This document shows, one piece after another, positions 1 through 7,113 of a stretch of 63,707 bases of DNA. Source of the stretch: Planctomycetota bacterium (GTDB lineage Bacteria; Planctomycetota; MHYJ01; JACQXL01; JACRIJ01); assembly GCA_016220095.1 (NCBI GenBank), contig JACRIJ010000039.1:1-63707 (forward strand), written 5' to 3'. The position numbers and the translations under genes are program-made. The number at the start of each line of letters is the position of its first letter. Position 1 is the stretch's first letter. The notes beneath the pieces are model-generated. The model was not told the DNA's origin. It searched no databases and worked only from the letters and a program-made list of their open reading frames with translations.

Positions 1-438
1 AATCCGGGATATTTCTAAATTTTTTCCGTCATTTTTCAGCCAGAAATCAATGTCAAATTTGCGGTCTTTGCTCATGTCGTGTTCCTTGCCTGTCAAACAG
101 GCGTCACAGGCCTCTTTGAAATCACAGCATGCAAAATAGGTGTTTTCATTTTTAATGAAGCTTATCTGGTCATAAACCTTATTTAACTTAAGCGTCAATG
201 CCTTCTTGTCTTCGGCATCGTAAATCAGAAAATAACCGCCTTTCAGCCCGGTGTCCTTTTTGATATAATCATTAACACAGTTACGGGCATCCCTTGAATC
301 TATTTGCCCGGATGGAAGCTTTGCCGTCCCCGGACGCTCTGCCGGACTGTTTTGCCCCTGGCCGCTGCCCGGGATCAAAAAACCGAAAACTATCCCCGTG
401 AAAATTATCAATCCTGTTATTATCTCTTTTGTTTTCAT
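1..438 (-). CDS. secreted hypothetical protein, 3' end cut by window edge
   Basis: The frame is open from an ATG at 438 to the window edge, giving 146 codons without a stop. A good ribosome site (AAAGG about 8 bases upstream) supports this start. Residues 1-28 form a signal peptide or N-terminal anchor (MKTKEIITGLIIFTGIVFGF). The mature part has a GGYFLIYDAEDKKAL-type segment, and a Cys cluster (FACCDFKEACDAC) that could form disulfides or bind metal. It resembles small exported proteins of unknown function that I recall from anaerobes, but I cannot name a family. It follows the wHTH gene on the same strand after 92 bases and may be the last gene of that sigma-54 operon. Confidence 0.7.
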   Translation of the reverse strand, partial: MKTKEIITGLIIFTGIVFGFLIPGSGQGQNSPAERPGTAKLPSGQIDSRDARNCVNDYIKKDTGLKGGYFLIYDAEDKKALTLKLNKVYDQISFIKNENTYFACCDFKEACDACLTGKEHDMSKDRKFDIDFWLKNDGKNLEISRI

Positions 439-530
439 ACTTTTACCTTTCTTTCATTAATATCCCAATTCATTAAAATCTGGAAACTGCGCTGATGCGA
501 AAATCCGCATAAAACGGCGCAACAAAATAA

Positions 531-773
531 TCACATGTTAAGCGCATGTTTGGAAGACATTTTTTCCGTATCCGTCAAGCCAACGCAGATATCGTTGTTC
601 TTTTCAGAAAGTTTCAGCTTGTTCTCGCGCGCCAGCCAACCGAGAGCCATGCTTACGTCGTCACTGTCTAATTTGAGCTTTCTGGCAAGCTCTTTAACGG
701 TTAAGTCCCCGGTCTTTTCCAGATTTTGCCAAACTTTTCCGGCATTTTCGCCTATCTGAGAAGCGTTTTTCAT
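531..773 (-). CDS. winged helix-turn-helix protein (DUF2582-like), 80 aa
   Basis: This small cytoplasmic protein has the compact winged-helix pattern of the DUF2582 family: helix, then LTVKELARKLKLDSDDVSMA as the helix-turn-helix (about residues 24-43), then LGWLARENKLKLSEKNND as the wing. Such proteins are thought to bind DNA, but no ligand or target is known to me. The ribosome site AAGGAG lies 9 bases before the ATG. It is the third gene of the operon behind the sigma-54 promoter at 1361-1376, 13 bases after the previous gene. Confidence 0.85.
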   Translation of the reverse strand: MKNASQIGENAGKVWQNLEKTGDLTVKELARKLKLDSDDVSMALGWLARENKLKLSEKNNDICVGLTDTEKMSSKHALNM

Positions 774-786
774 AAATAAAATCTCC

Positions 787-1086
787 TTAAAAAATAATTA
801 AATCCTTGAGTTTTATGATTGAATCAAAAATATTCTGCAGGTCATTCCCGTTTTCGCAGTTCCGGCAGTAATCAACGGGAATATCTTCGCGCGATACCTC
901 CCTTAAAGGCCGTCCGAGAAAATAGCGGATGAGGAACTCTTCGTATTTTGTGTTTTTGAGCGATGAAAGCACCTCAAAGTGCACGAACCGCAGATCTTCT
1001 TTTTCTCCGCTTATCGTATAACGAATCATATCGGAGCTTGGCGCTAATTCTTGTTCCAATAAAACAGTATCAGCTGTGTCTAACAT
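787..1086 (-). CDS. hypothetical protein, 99 aa, sigma-54 operon
   Basis: I do not recognise this gene. It encodes an acidic soluble protein without signal peptide or membrane segment. It carries a CRNC pair near residues 73-76 that could bind metal, and a helical C-terminus (DLQNIFDSIIKLKDLIIF). It lies 14 bases downstream of the 73-residue gene and 13 bases upstream of the wHTH gene. The AGGAG-type ribosome site before the ATG at 1086 makes it a convincing coding region. Co-transcription from the sigma-54 promoter is inferred from spacing and strand. Confidence 0.75.
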   Translation of the reverse strand: MLDTADTVLLEQELAPSSDMIRYTISGEKEDLRFVHFEVLSSLKNTKYEEFLIRYFLGRPLREVSREDIPVDYCRNCENGNDLQNIFDSIIKLKDLIIF

Positions 1087-1100
1087 TTGGGTTCTCCTTT

Positions 1101-1322
1101 CTAAAAACCGCTGAAATTATCGCTCCTGACACCCCTTTTCCTATGCTCTTCGTCTTCACGTTTCACCTGCGCCTGAATCTTATACGCGCAGTCGCGCATT
1201 ACGCAGTAAAGAATCCTGCAACCGTCATCCTTGCTTTCCGTCTCGCCTTTGTCGGCAAGTATGATAAGCTTTTTGACGAGCTTCGCGGCTTCCTGCAAAT
1301 TTTTATTGTTGATTATTGTCAC
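1101..1322 (-). CDS. small hypothetical protein, 73 aa, first gene of sigma-54 operon
   Basis: It is a soluble helical protein with a conserved-looking centre (DDGCRILYCVMRDCAYKI, roughly residues 31-48) holding three cysteines, and a charged tail. Similar short proteins with a DDGC...RDCAYK core are, from memory, common in anaerobic Deltaproteobacteria, but no function is known to me. The start is a GTG at 1322 with GGAG nine bases upstream. The sigma-54 promoter at 1361-1376 would give an RNA start near 1350, about 28 bases before the GTG. This makes it the first gene of the operon and rules out the longer frame that overlaps the promoter. Confidence 0.75.
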   Translation of the reverse strand: MTIINNKNLQEAAKLVKKLIILADKGETESKDDGCRILYCVMRDCAYKIQAQVKREDEEHRKRGVRSDNFSGF

Positions 1323-1360
1323 GATTCAATCTCCGTCCCTTTGGCTTGTTTTATATGCTT

Positions 1361-1376
1361 CGCAATAACTGTGCCA
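1361..1376 (-). promoter_or_regulatory. sigma-54 (RpoN) promoter, -24/-12
   Basis: Read on the minus strand the sequence is TGGCAC, five bases (AGTTA), TTGCG. This matches the -24/-12 consensus TGGCAC-N5-TTGC at every key base, with GG and GC 12 bases apart. Transcription should start near 1350 and run leftward into the 73-, 99- and 80-residue genes. Two predicted sigma-54 activators are encoded nearby. Confidence 0.85.
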
Positions 1377-1466
1377 AATTCCCTTCCATGTTTTTTAAAT
1401 AAGCTTAATCCCTTTAGAATACACATAAATTCAATAAAAATTATTTTTGAACTATGAATATTACGA

Positions 1467-1493
1467 TGTATCATTTCATACGATAATGAGACA
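1467..1493. promoter_or_regulatory. putative activator half-sites
   Basis: TAATGAGACA at 1484-1493 is an exact copy of the half-site found twice at 1611-1637. It is preceded by TGTATCATTT (1467-1476), an 8/10 match to the inverted half. The spacing is 7 bases, against 4 in the perfect palindrome. It lies about 110 bases upstream of the sigma-54 promoter. Confidence 0.55.
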
Positions 1494-1594
1494 CTGAAAA
1501 TTAACAAAAAGACATTCCGCCGGTAGAACATTAGGCATAACATATTTACATGCAACGTGTTACATAATAATACCGAGCGGGTAATTGCATGCCG

Positions 1595-1637
1595 ACTGTC
1601 TCATTAGCCATAATGAGACAGTACGTTTAATGAGACA
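1595..1637. promoter_or_regulatory. upstream activating sequence: 12-bp perfect palindrome plus extra half-site
   Basis: ACTGTCTCATTA at 1595-1606 and its exact reverse complement at 1611-1622 flank a 4-base GCCA spacer. A further direct TAATGAGACA sits at 1628-1637. The site lies about 220-260 bases upstream of the sigma-54 promoter, as typical for enhancers of Fis-type activators. It also lies directly downstream of the gene for such an activator. The rest of the 1323-1795 gap shows no gene that I trust. Confidence 0.7.
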
Positions 1638-1795
1638 CCATGATGAGTTAAGATGAAAAACAAGAAATGAATACGCAGTATCGCTGTGCTCGCAATATCA
1701 CTGAGGCTCGCAGTACCCGCAGGATTGCTTCGCTCGCATGACTGCACTGTCCAAACGAAGTGGCCAGCGGTCAACGGCCAATTGCAAGAAGGAAT

Positions 1796-4573
1796 TCAGG
1801 TTTCAAGCAACTGGTCTTTACAGTCATGCAGGAAACGATGCATAGTCGCGCGGGAGACGCCGAGAATCTTCGCTGATTTTTCGCGGTTGCCGTTGGTCTG
1901 CTTTAAGGCATCTTTTACCTTCTGCAAATCAAGCTTATGTTTCCGGCTCTTTTTCACAGGCGCGGCGCCTTTGGACTGCTGAATATTCAAGGGAAGATGC
2001 CGTGGTTCAATCATACGGCCGCGGCACTTGACCAGTGCGAACAGAAGCGCATTCTGCAATTCCCTGACATTGCCGGGCCAGTGATAGTCCATCAATACGG
2101 ATAAGGCTTCTTCGGACAATGAAACAATATCGCGGCCCGATTCTTCAGCTGATTTCCTGAGAAAGCATTCGCTGAGAAGCGCGATATCGTTAAGCCTTTC
2201 GCGCAGAGGCGTTATGTTTACGGGAAATACGCTCAATCTATAATAAAGGTCCTCTCTGAATCTTCCGGATTTAATTTCATCCTTGAGCGATTTGTTTGTT
2301 GCGCTGACCACGCGCACGTCAACCTTAATGGTTTTTTCACCGCCGACTTTTTCAAAACAACCGTCTTGAAGCACGCGCAACAGCTTCACCTGCATGGCCG
2401 GGCTCAAGTCTCCCACTTCGTCCAGAAAAATCGTACCACCGTTCGCAAGCTCAAAACGCCCTTTTTTGTCGCGAATGGCTCCGGTAAATGCGCCCTTGAC
2501 ATGGCCGAACAATTCGCTTTCAAGCAAACCATCCGGAAGCGCGCCGCAGTTGACAGGGACAAATTGCTTGTCCGCGCGCGGGCTTTCGCTGTGAATGGCC
2601 GAGGCAACCAATTCCTTACCCGTACCGCTTTCTCCGTTTATCAGTACCGGAACGTTGATTTCAGACAGTTCCCTGACGTTATCGTACAATTCCTGCATTT
2701 TAGCATCACGGCCCACAAGGCCGGCAAACGTATGCTCTGCTTTCAAGCGTTGGCGCAGGCGATTCAATTCAGTAACGTCTTCCAGCATGACAATCGCATG
2801 GGGTTCGTTTTCATATTCAATCGGCGAGGCGCTGATCAAAAGTATGCGCTCCTCAATCTTTCCGTTCAGCGCTAATTCAACTTTTGTCTTGCTCTGATAT
2901 ATTCTCTCGCCTGCGAGAACTTCCATAATCGCATTGCGCACGCGACAGGTGCGGCAGAATTCTTCCGCGCCTTTTTCGCAATGCCCTGCCGAATTAACGC
3001 ACATGAACGCGTCTCCCCATCGTTTATTTATAATGGCCTCTCTGGGAATATCAAATATGCGCTCCAGAACGTTATTCACCTCTTTTATATTCCTGTTTTT
3101 GTCCAGGACAAGAATGCCGCTGGGAATGGATTCAAATATTGCTTTGAATTTTTTTTCAGATTTCTTAATCTTATCTTCAACCAGTTTTTGTTCAGTGATA
3201 TCATGCACCATACCGGCAGAACGGATAACCCGTCCGGATTCATTCCTGATGTGTTCGCATTTTTCATAAACAACGCGTATTTCACCGGTAGATTTCCTTA
3301 CAATCCGATGCTCTATCTCATAAGTATCCTTACCGGCGCTCAACGAACTGGAATACGCGGCATCAACCGCGGCGCGGTCGTCAGGATGCACCACTTCCAG
3401 GAATGCTTCATAGGTTGCGACAAATTCCTGCGATTTCAAACCGAATATCCTATACGTTTCATTGGACCAGAACAAACGGTTATTTACAAGGTCGAGTTCC
3501 CAACTGCCGAGCTGTGCGATCTCTTCGGTCTTGCTCAGGCGCGTCTCCCGTTCCCGGAGAGAGTCCTCTGTTTTCTTGCGGCCGGTGATATCTTCAAACA
3601 CGACCACGAAATAGCCCGGTTCCGGGCTGTATGCCGAAACCGAATACCATCGCTGGAGAAAATCAGCATATTGTTCAAATCTGGTTGATTCGCCGGTTAA
3701 CGCCACCCGTCCGCATCTGCCTATCCAGTCAAACTGGGCCTTTTCAATTCCCGGCAGTACTTCGGTAACTCTTTTTCCTATTATTTCTTTCCTTTTCAGG
3801 CCGGTCAGCGTTTCGAAAGCGTCGTTTCCCTCAAGGAAAATAAAATCCACGGGTTCCCCGTATTTATCCAAAATCACCTTGTTATAGGCAAAGCCGTCCG
3901 CCATGTTTTCAAATAATGAACGGTATTTCCCTTCACTTTTCTTTACGGCCTCTTGCGCCTGCCTGCAATTCGCGCTTTCAATAAGTTCCCACTTGCCGTC
4001 CCGTTTTATAATTGTAAACTGATGATTTGAAATAACGTCAATGATTTCCGAGGCATTGCATCTGCTAATGGCATAAGTGCATGCCGCGAGCATCCGGTAC
4101 CTGCCTATCACGCTGTTGACCGCTTCCTCATAACTTACAAATGCCTTCCAGTCTTTTTTCTCAAGCCAGAAGGTATTGCCTGTAAGGCGCAGGCCAGCAA
4201 ATCCTTTTTGAAGCGCCTGCTTTTCTTTCAAAACCCAGCCCTGCAGTACTCTTTCGGAATCAAACCGTCCGGATACGGTGTACCATTGGTTATAGTCAAG
4301 TATTTCAATCTGGCCGTTTTTGATATATGCGTCCAGGCCGGGTATTTCTTTTCTTAGCGCCTGTTCGGCCTGTCCGGCCATCAAGGGCTCCGCGGTAATC
4401 CACATGCAGAATTCATTGTTCTCCAATCCTGCCTTAAAATAAGGAACGAGTATGGATATCAAATCGTCCTGATTCTGGTAAAATTGGCAGAAATGGGTTC
4501 CCCAGGGAACCTTTCCCACGTTTTCAATGCCGGTTTTTCTTAAGTATTCCTGATTTAATTCTTTATCATTCAT
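1796..4573 (-). CDS. MEDS-PAS sigma-54-dependent transcriptional activator, 925 aa
   Basis: This is a cytosolic enhancer-binding protein. Residues about 24-180 form a MEDS domain (GTHFCQFY start), a sensory module known from methanogen and methylotroph regulators such as DcmR. Three PAS domains follow (about 215-335, 345-465, 470-605); the third holds Cys 525, 532, 540 and 543. The AAA+ domain (615-845) has Walker A GESGTGKE at 647-654 and the sigma-54 contact loop GAFTGA at 694-699. A Fis-type helix-turn-helix ends the protein (about 880-919). I chose the ATG at 4573 over a TTG at 4624, because a good sigma-70 promoter overlaps the extra codons. The palindrome just downstream and the sigma-54 promoter at 1361 are its likely targets. 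The signal is unknown. Confidence 0.92.
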   Translation of the reverse strand: MNDKELNQEYLRKTGIENVGKVPWGTHFCQFYQNQDDLISILVPYFKAGLENNEFCMWITAEPLMAGQAEQALRKEIPGLDAYIKNGQIEILDYNQWYTVSGRFDSERVLQGWVLKEKQALQKGFAGLRLTGNTFWLEKKDWKAFVSYEEAVNSVIGRYRMLAACTYAISRCNASEIIDVISNHQFTIIKRDGKWELIESANCRQAQEAVKKSEGKYRSLFENMADGFAYNKVILDKYGEPVDFIFLEGNDAFETLTGLKRKEIIGKRVTEVLPGIEKAQFDWIGRCGRVALTGESTRFEQYADFLQRWYSVSAYSPEPGYFVVVFEDITGRKKTEDSLRERETRLSKTEEIAQLGSWELDLVNNRLFWSNETYRIFGLKSQEFVATYEAFLEVVHPDDRAAVDAAYSSSLSAGKDTYEIEHRIVRKSTGEIRVVYEKCEHIRNESGRVIRSAGMVHDITEQKLVEDKIKKSEKKFKAIFESIPSGILVLDKNRNIKEVNNVLERIFDIPREAIINKRWGDAFMCVNSAGHCEKGAEEFCRTCRVRNAIMEVLAGERIYQSKTKVELALNGKIEERILLISASPIEYENEPHAIVMLEDVTELNRLRQRLKAEHTFAGLVGRDAKMQELYDNVRELSEINVPVLINGESGTGKELVASAIHSESPRADKQFVPVNCGALPDGLLESELFGHVKGAFTGAIRDKKGRFELANGGTIFLDEVGDLSPAMQVKLLRVLQDGCFEKVGGEKTIKVDVRVVSATNKSLKDEIKSGRFREDLYYRLSVFPVNITPLRERLNDIALLSECFLRKSAEESGRDIVSLSEEALSVLMDYHWPGNVRELQNALLFALVKCRGRMIEPRHLPLNIQQSKGAAPVKKSRKHKLDLQKVKDALKQTNGNREKSAKILGVSRATMHRFLHDCKDQLLET

Positions 4574-4595
4574 ATTATTTGCCCTGTTCGTGTTT

Positions 4596-4624
4596 AATAT
4601 ATATTTGTCTTTGGCGAAAGTCAA
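4596..4624 (-). promoter_or_regulatory. sigma-70 promoter of the MEDS activator gene
   Basis: Minus strand TTGACT (4624-4619), a 17-base spacer and TATATT (4601-4596). The RNA would start near 4589, only about 15 bases before the ATG at 4573. The promoter overlaps the codons of the longer TTG start, which argues against that start. Confidence 0.65.
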
Positions 4625-4867
4625 GGAATATTACAACCGGTCAGTGAACGGCGATGAATATCTACCCTGCCACAGCGGGCTTTGCGATTAAATCGGCGTA
4701 GTTCGTCTCGTCCTTCATTTTTTATTTTTTCTCCTCGCGTTATAACAGGGACTTGACAAAACCTTAACGAGACTGACCACAGGCCGCAATTAAATGGCAT
4801 TAAGCAACGTTATACCTCCCCTGACTGACTGATCACAGAATAACAGAATTTTAAATACGAAAATGCC

Positions 4868-4895
4868 TTGCATTTGCTGATTTTCATGCTAAAAT
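4868..4895 (+). promoter_or_regulatory. candidate sigma-70 promoter of the TPR activator gene
   Basis: TTGCAT (4868-4873), a 16-base spacer and TAAAAT (4890-4895), about 90 bases before the ATG at 4983. It lies in the 409-base divergent gap 4574-4982. I see no gene and no sigma-54 promoter in the rest of that gap. Confidence 0.45.
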
Positions 4896-4982
4896 ATGCC
4901 TAAATACTTGCACAAACTTGACGAAAAATTGAACAAGCATAATGAAAATAAAAGCGACTTTCAGAAAAAGGTTGAGTAAAAC

Positions 4983-6959
4983 ATGGCGATTAAATTATGC
5001 CAAATCTTAACTGCATGCAGGACATCCTCCGCATATCTGCAAAAAATGAATGCTGCGCTGCAACATCGTGATGTGGAAAAAGTTAAATACCATGGTGAGA
5101 TAACATTACGAAAACTCAAATCGCTTTCTTTTTCGCCTCTGGAGGAGTTTATACTCTATTACTGGCTTGGCACGGTCTATTATGAATCAAAAGAATATAC
5201 AAATTCAGTGGACGTCTTTTACAAGGCATCTATGCTTGCGCGCAAGCATTCATTGACGCCGGCTTACGGCGCTTACATATCCGTTATGATGGGTAACAAT
5301 TTTATGCTTTTGCGCAACATAAGTCCGGCAATAGAACAATTCCACAAGGCGGAACAGTATTTTCATAAATACGGCACAGACACATACCCGATGAATCAGG
5401 ATGAATATTATACCACGATAATTGGACTGGCTTATTGTTACCTGTACAGGAATCAATTGGAAAAAGTCAGGGAAATCATAGAAACTAAACTAATAAATCA
5501 TGAAGACGGAGTCGTAGCCAACAGGTTTTTCCTTATAAACTACCATCACTTAAAAGGCGAATATGAAATAGCACTCAAGGATAATGACAAAGCAAGAAAT
5601 GCCTTTAATGAATGTATAAGGTTAAGCGAAAAACTGAACCTGCCTGTTGCCACACTGGAAGCTAAAATCCATATTGCCTTTATTGACCTTATAGAAAACA
5701 AAAATGAATCCGCAGCGGATATTCTCATGTCCGTTATTCAGAGTGCACGAAAAACAAAATTGAATGACATCGTCGGAGAAGCCTCGCTTCTGTTGAGCAA
5801 GTGCTATGCATTACTGAATATGCCTGACAAAGCTGTTGCGATAGAGCGCGGAATCAAGCCGATTTTGAAAAAGATTGATATTGGCTGGTTGTACGAAAGG
5901 AGCCGTGAATATGAGCATTTCTATAACAGACTTCAGTCCGAAGGAAGGCAGAATGGGCAAGCAGCCCCGGAAGTGCTTTCAGATATCATTAACGACCGCC
6001 ATGAAAGAGCCCGCCATAAGGATGTAATTGTCGGCAAGAGTCTTGTAATGCGGGACATATATTACCTTGTTGAAAAAATCGCTTCTACAGACCTGCCGAT
6101 TTTGATACAAGGCGAGACCGGAACGGGCAAAGAGCTAATAGCCCGAGCCTTGCACCGTAACAGCCTGCGCAAAGATAAAAATCTGCTTTCCCTAAACTGC
6201 GGCTCTCTGCCCGAGACATTGTTAGAAAGCGAACTCTTCGGTTATGTTAAAGGCGCGTTTACCGGAGCAGTAGAAGACAAAAAAGGATACATGGAAATTG
6301 CTTCCGAAGGCACGTTATTTCTTGATGAGATAGCGGATATGAGCTTGAAAATGCAACAGCGTCTCCTGCGCGCCCTTGAAGAAAAGCAAATATGGAAAAT
6401 CGGCTGTGAAAAGCCTACGGCAATAAATGCGCGTTTTGTCTTCGCATCCAATCAGGATGTTGAGCAGTTAATTGCGAAAAAACTCTTCCGTGAAGACCTT
6501 TTCTATCGTATTAATACGATAATAGTGAGTCTCCCCCCGTTGCGTGACAGAAAAGAAGACATCCCTTTGCTGGCAAGCCATTTTATCGGCCTGTATTCTT
6601 CCGGCGGAAATGTTATTGCTATTCCCGATAAAGTTATGGATATTTTGATGAATTATCCGTGGCCGGGCAATATACGCGAACTTGAAAACGAAATAAAAAA
6701 GATTTGCGTTTTACACAAAGATATCGCGATGCTGAAAGAATCAATGCTTTCAGACGCCATTTGCACCTGCCGGATGCGGGATATGCGTTCAACTGACGGT
6801 GTAAAGGGTTTAAGGGAATTGAAAGCCGATTTTGAAAGAGATACTATAGCCAAAACTATTAAGGAATGCAAGGGTAATATTTCAATGGCCGCGCGTTTGC
6901 TTAAATATAGCAGGGTAGTATTGCACAGAAAAATGAAGGCGTTAAAAATAGTTACATGA
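4983..6959 (+). CDS. TPR-containing sigma-54-dependent transcriptional activator, 658 aa
   Basis: The N-terminal half (about 20-310) is a chain of TPR-like helical hairpins and replaces the usual receiver, GAF or PAS sensor, so it probably responds to a protein or peptide partner. The AAA+ domain spans about 345-575, with Walker A GETGTGKE at 377-384 and GAFTGA at 424-429. A Fis-type helix-turn-helix (620-658) closes the protein. All parts needed to activate sigma-54 polymerase are present. The ATG at 4983 has an AAGG about 11 bases upstream. It is transcribed away from the MEDS activator. No target promoter was found next to it, so it may act at a distance or share the 1361 promoter. Confidence 0.9.
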   Translation: MAIKLCQILTACRTSSAYLQKMNAALQHRDVEKVKYHGEITLRKLKSLSFSPLEEFILYYWLGTVYYESKEYTNSVDVFYKASMLARKHSLTPAYGAYISVMMGNNFMLLRNISPAIEQFHKAEQYFHKYGTDTYPMNQDEYYTTIIGLAYCYLYRNQLEKVREIIETKLINHEDGVVANRFFLINYHHLKGEYEIALKDNDKARNAFNECIRLSEKLNLPVATLEAKIHIAFIDLIENKNESAADILMSVIQSARKTKLNDIVGEASLLLSKCYALLNMPDKAVAIERGIKPILKKIDIGWLYERSREYEHFYNRLQSEGRQNGQAAPEVLSDIINDRHERARHKDVIVGKSLVMRDIYYLVEKIASTDLPILIQGETGTGKELIARALHRNSLRKDKNLLSLNCGSLPETLLESELFGYVKGAFTGAVEDKKGYMEIASEGTLFLDEIADMSLKMQQRLLRALEEKQIWKIGCEKPTAINARFVFASNQDVEQLIAKKLFREDLFYRINTIIVSLPPLRDRKEDIPLLASHFIGLYSSGGNVIAIPDKVMDILMNYPWPGNIRELENEIKKICVLHKDIAMLKESMLSDAICTCRMRDMRSTDGVKGLRELKADFERDTIAKTIKECKGNISMAARLLKYSRVVLHRKMKALKIVT

Positions 6960-6980
6960 CTTATATTTTTACCTGTGTAC

Positions 6981-7107
6981 CCCGTCAGTAAAGGGTGGTC
7001 AAAAAAATAACACTTGCCTTAAAACCCCAATAAATACTGTAGAGACGCCCCGCCGGGGCGTCTCTACAAAATGCCGCGGGGACATTGAAACCCACCCTTT
7101 TCTGACG
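6981..7107. mobile_element. MITE-like element, copy 1
   Basis: The ends are imperfect inverted repeats: CGTCAGTAAAGGGTGG at 6983-6998 and the reverse complement of CGTCAGAAAAGGGTGG at 7092-7107 (15 of 16 identical). There is no coding capacity. A second copy lies at 37123-37286, sharing the left end, the AAAAATAACAC block and ATGCCGCGGG near the right end. The right end abuts the stop of the LamG gene. Confidence 0.65.
7038..7068. repeat. palindrome GTAGAGACG family, core of MITE copy 1
   Basis: Perfect 14-base arms TGTAGAGACGCCCC and GGGGCGTCTCTACA flank GCC. A relative of this palindrome sits inside the Rhs gene at 52748-52776. As RNA it would form a very stable hairpin between two converging genes, so it may also end transcription, although no T-run follows. 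Confidence 0.8.
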
Positions 7108-7113
7108 AGTTAC

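Noticed and set aside
963..1457. 164-codon frame on the plus strand
   Set aside because: It is antisense to three genes with good ribosome sites, and the peptide has no recognisable features.
1319..1555. Open frame of 78 codons upstream of the small-protein operon
   Set aside because: The consensus sigma-54 promoter at 1361-1376 and the activator half-sites at 1467-1493 lie inside it, and no ribosome site precedes any of its starts.
4618..4624. TTG start giving a 942-residue MEDS activator
   Set aside because: It lacks a ribosome site and its codons coincide with a good sigma-70 promoter; the MEDS domain is complete from the ATG at 4573.
7038..7068. Palindrome considered as a rho-independent terminator
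   Set aside because: No run of T follows on either strand, and relatives occur in a coding region, so it is better explained as a dispersed repeat.
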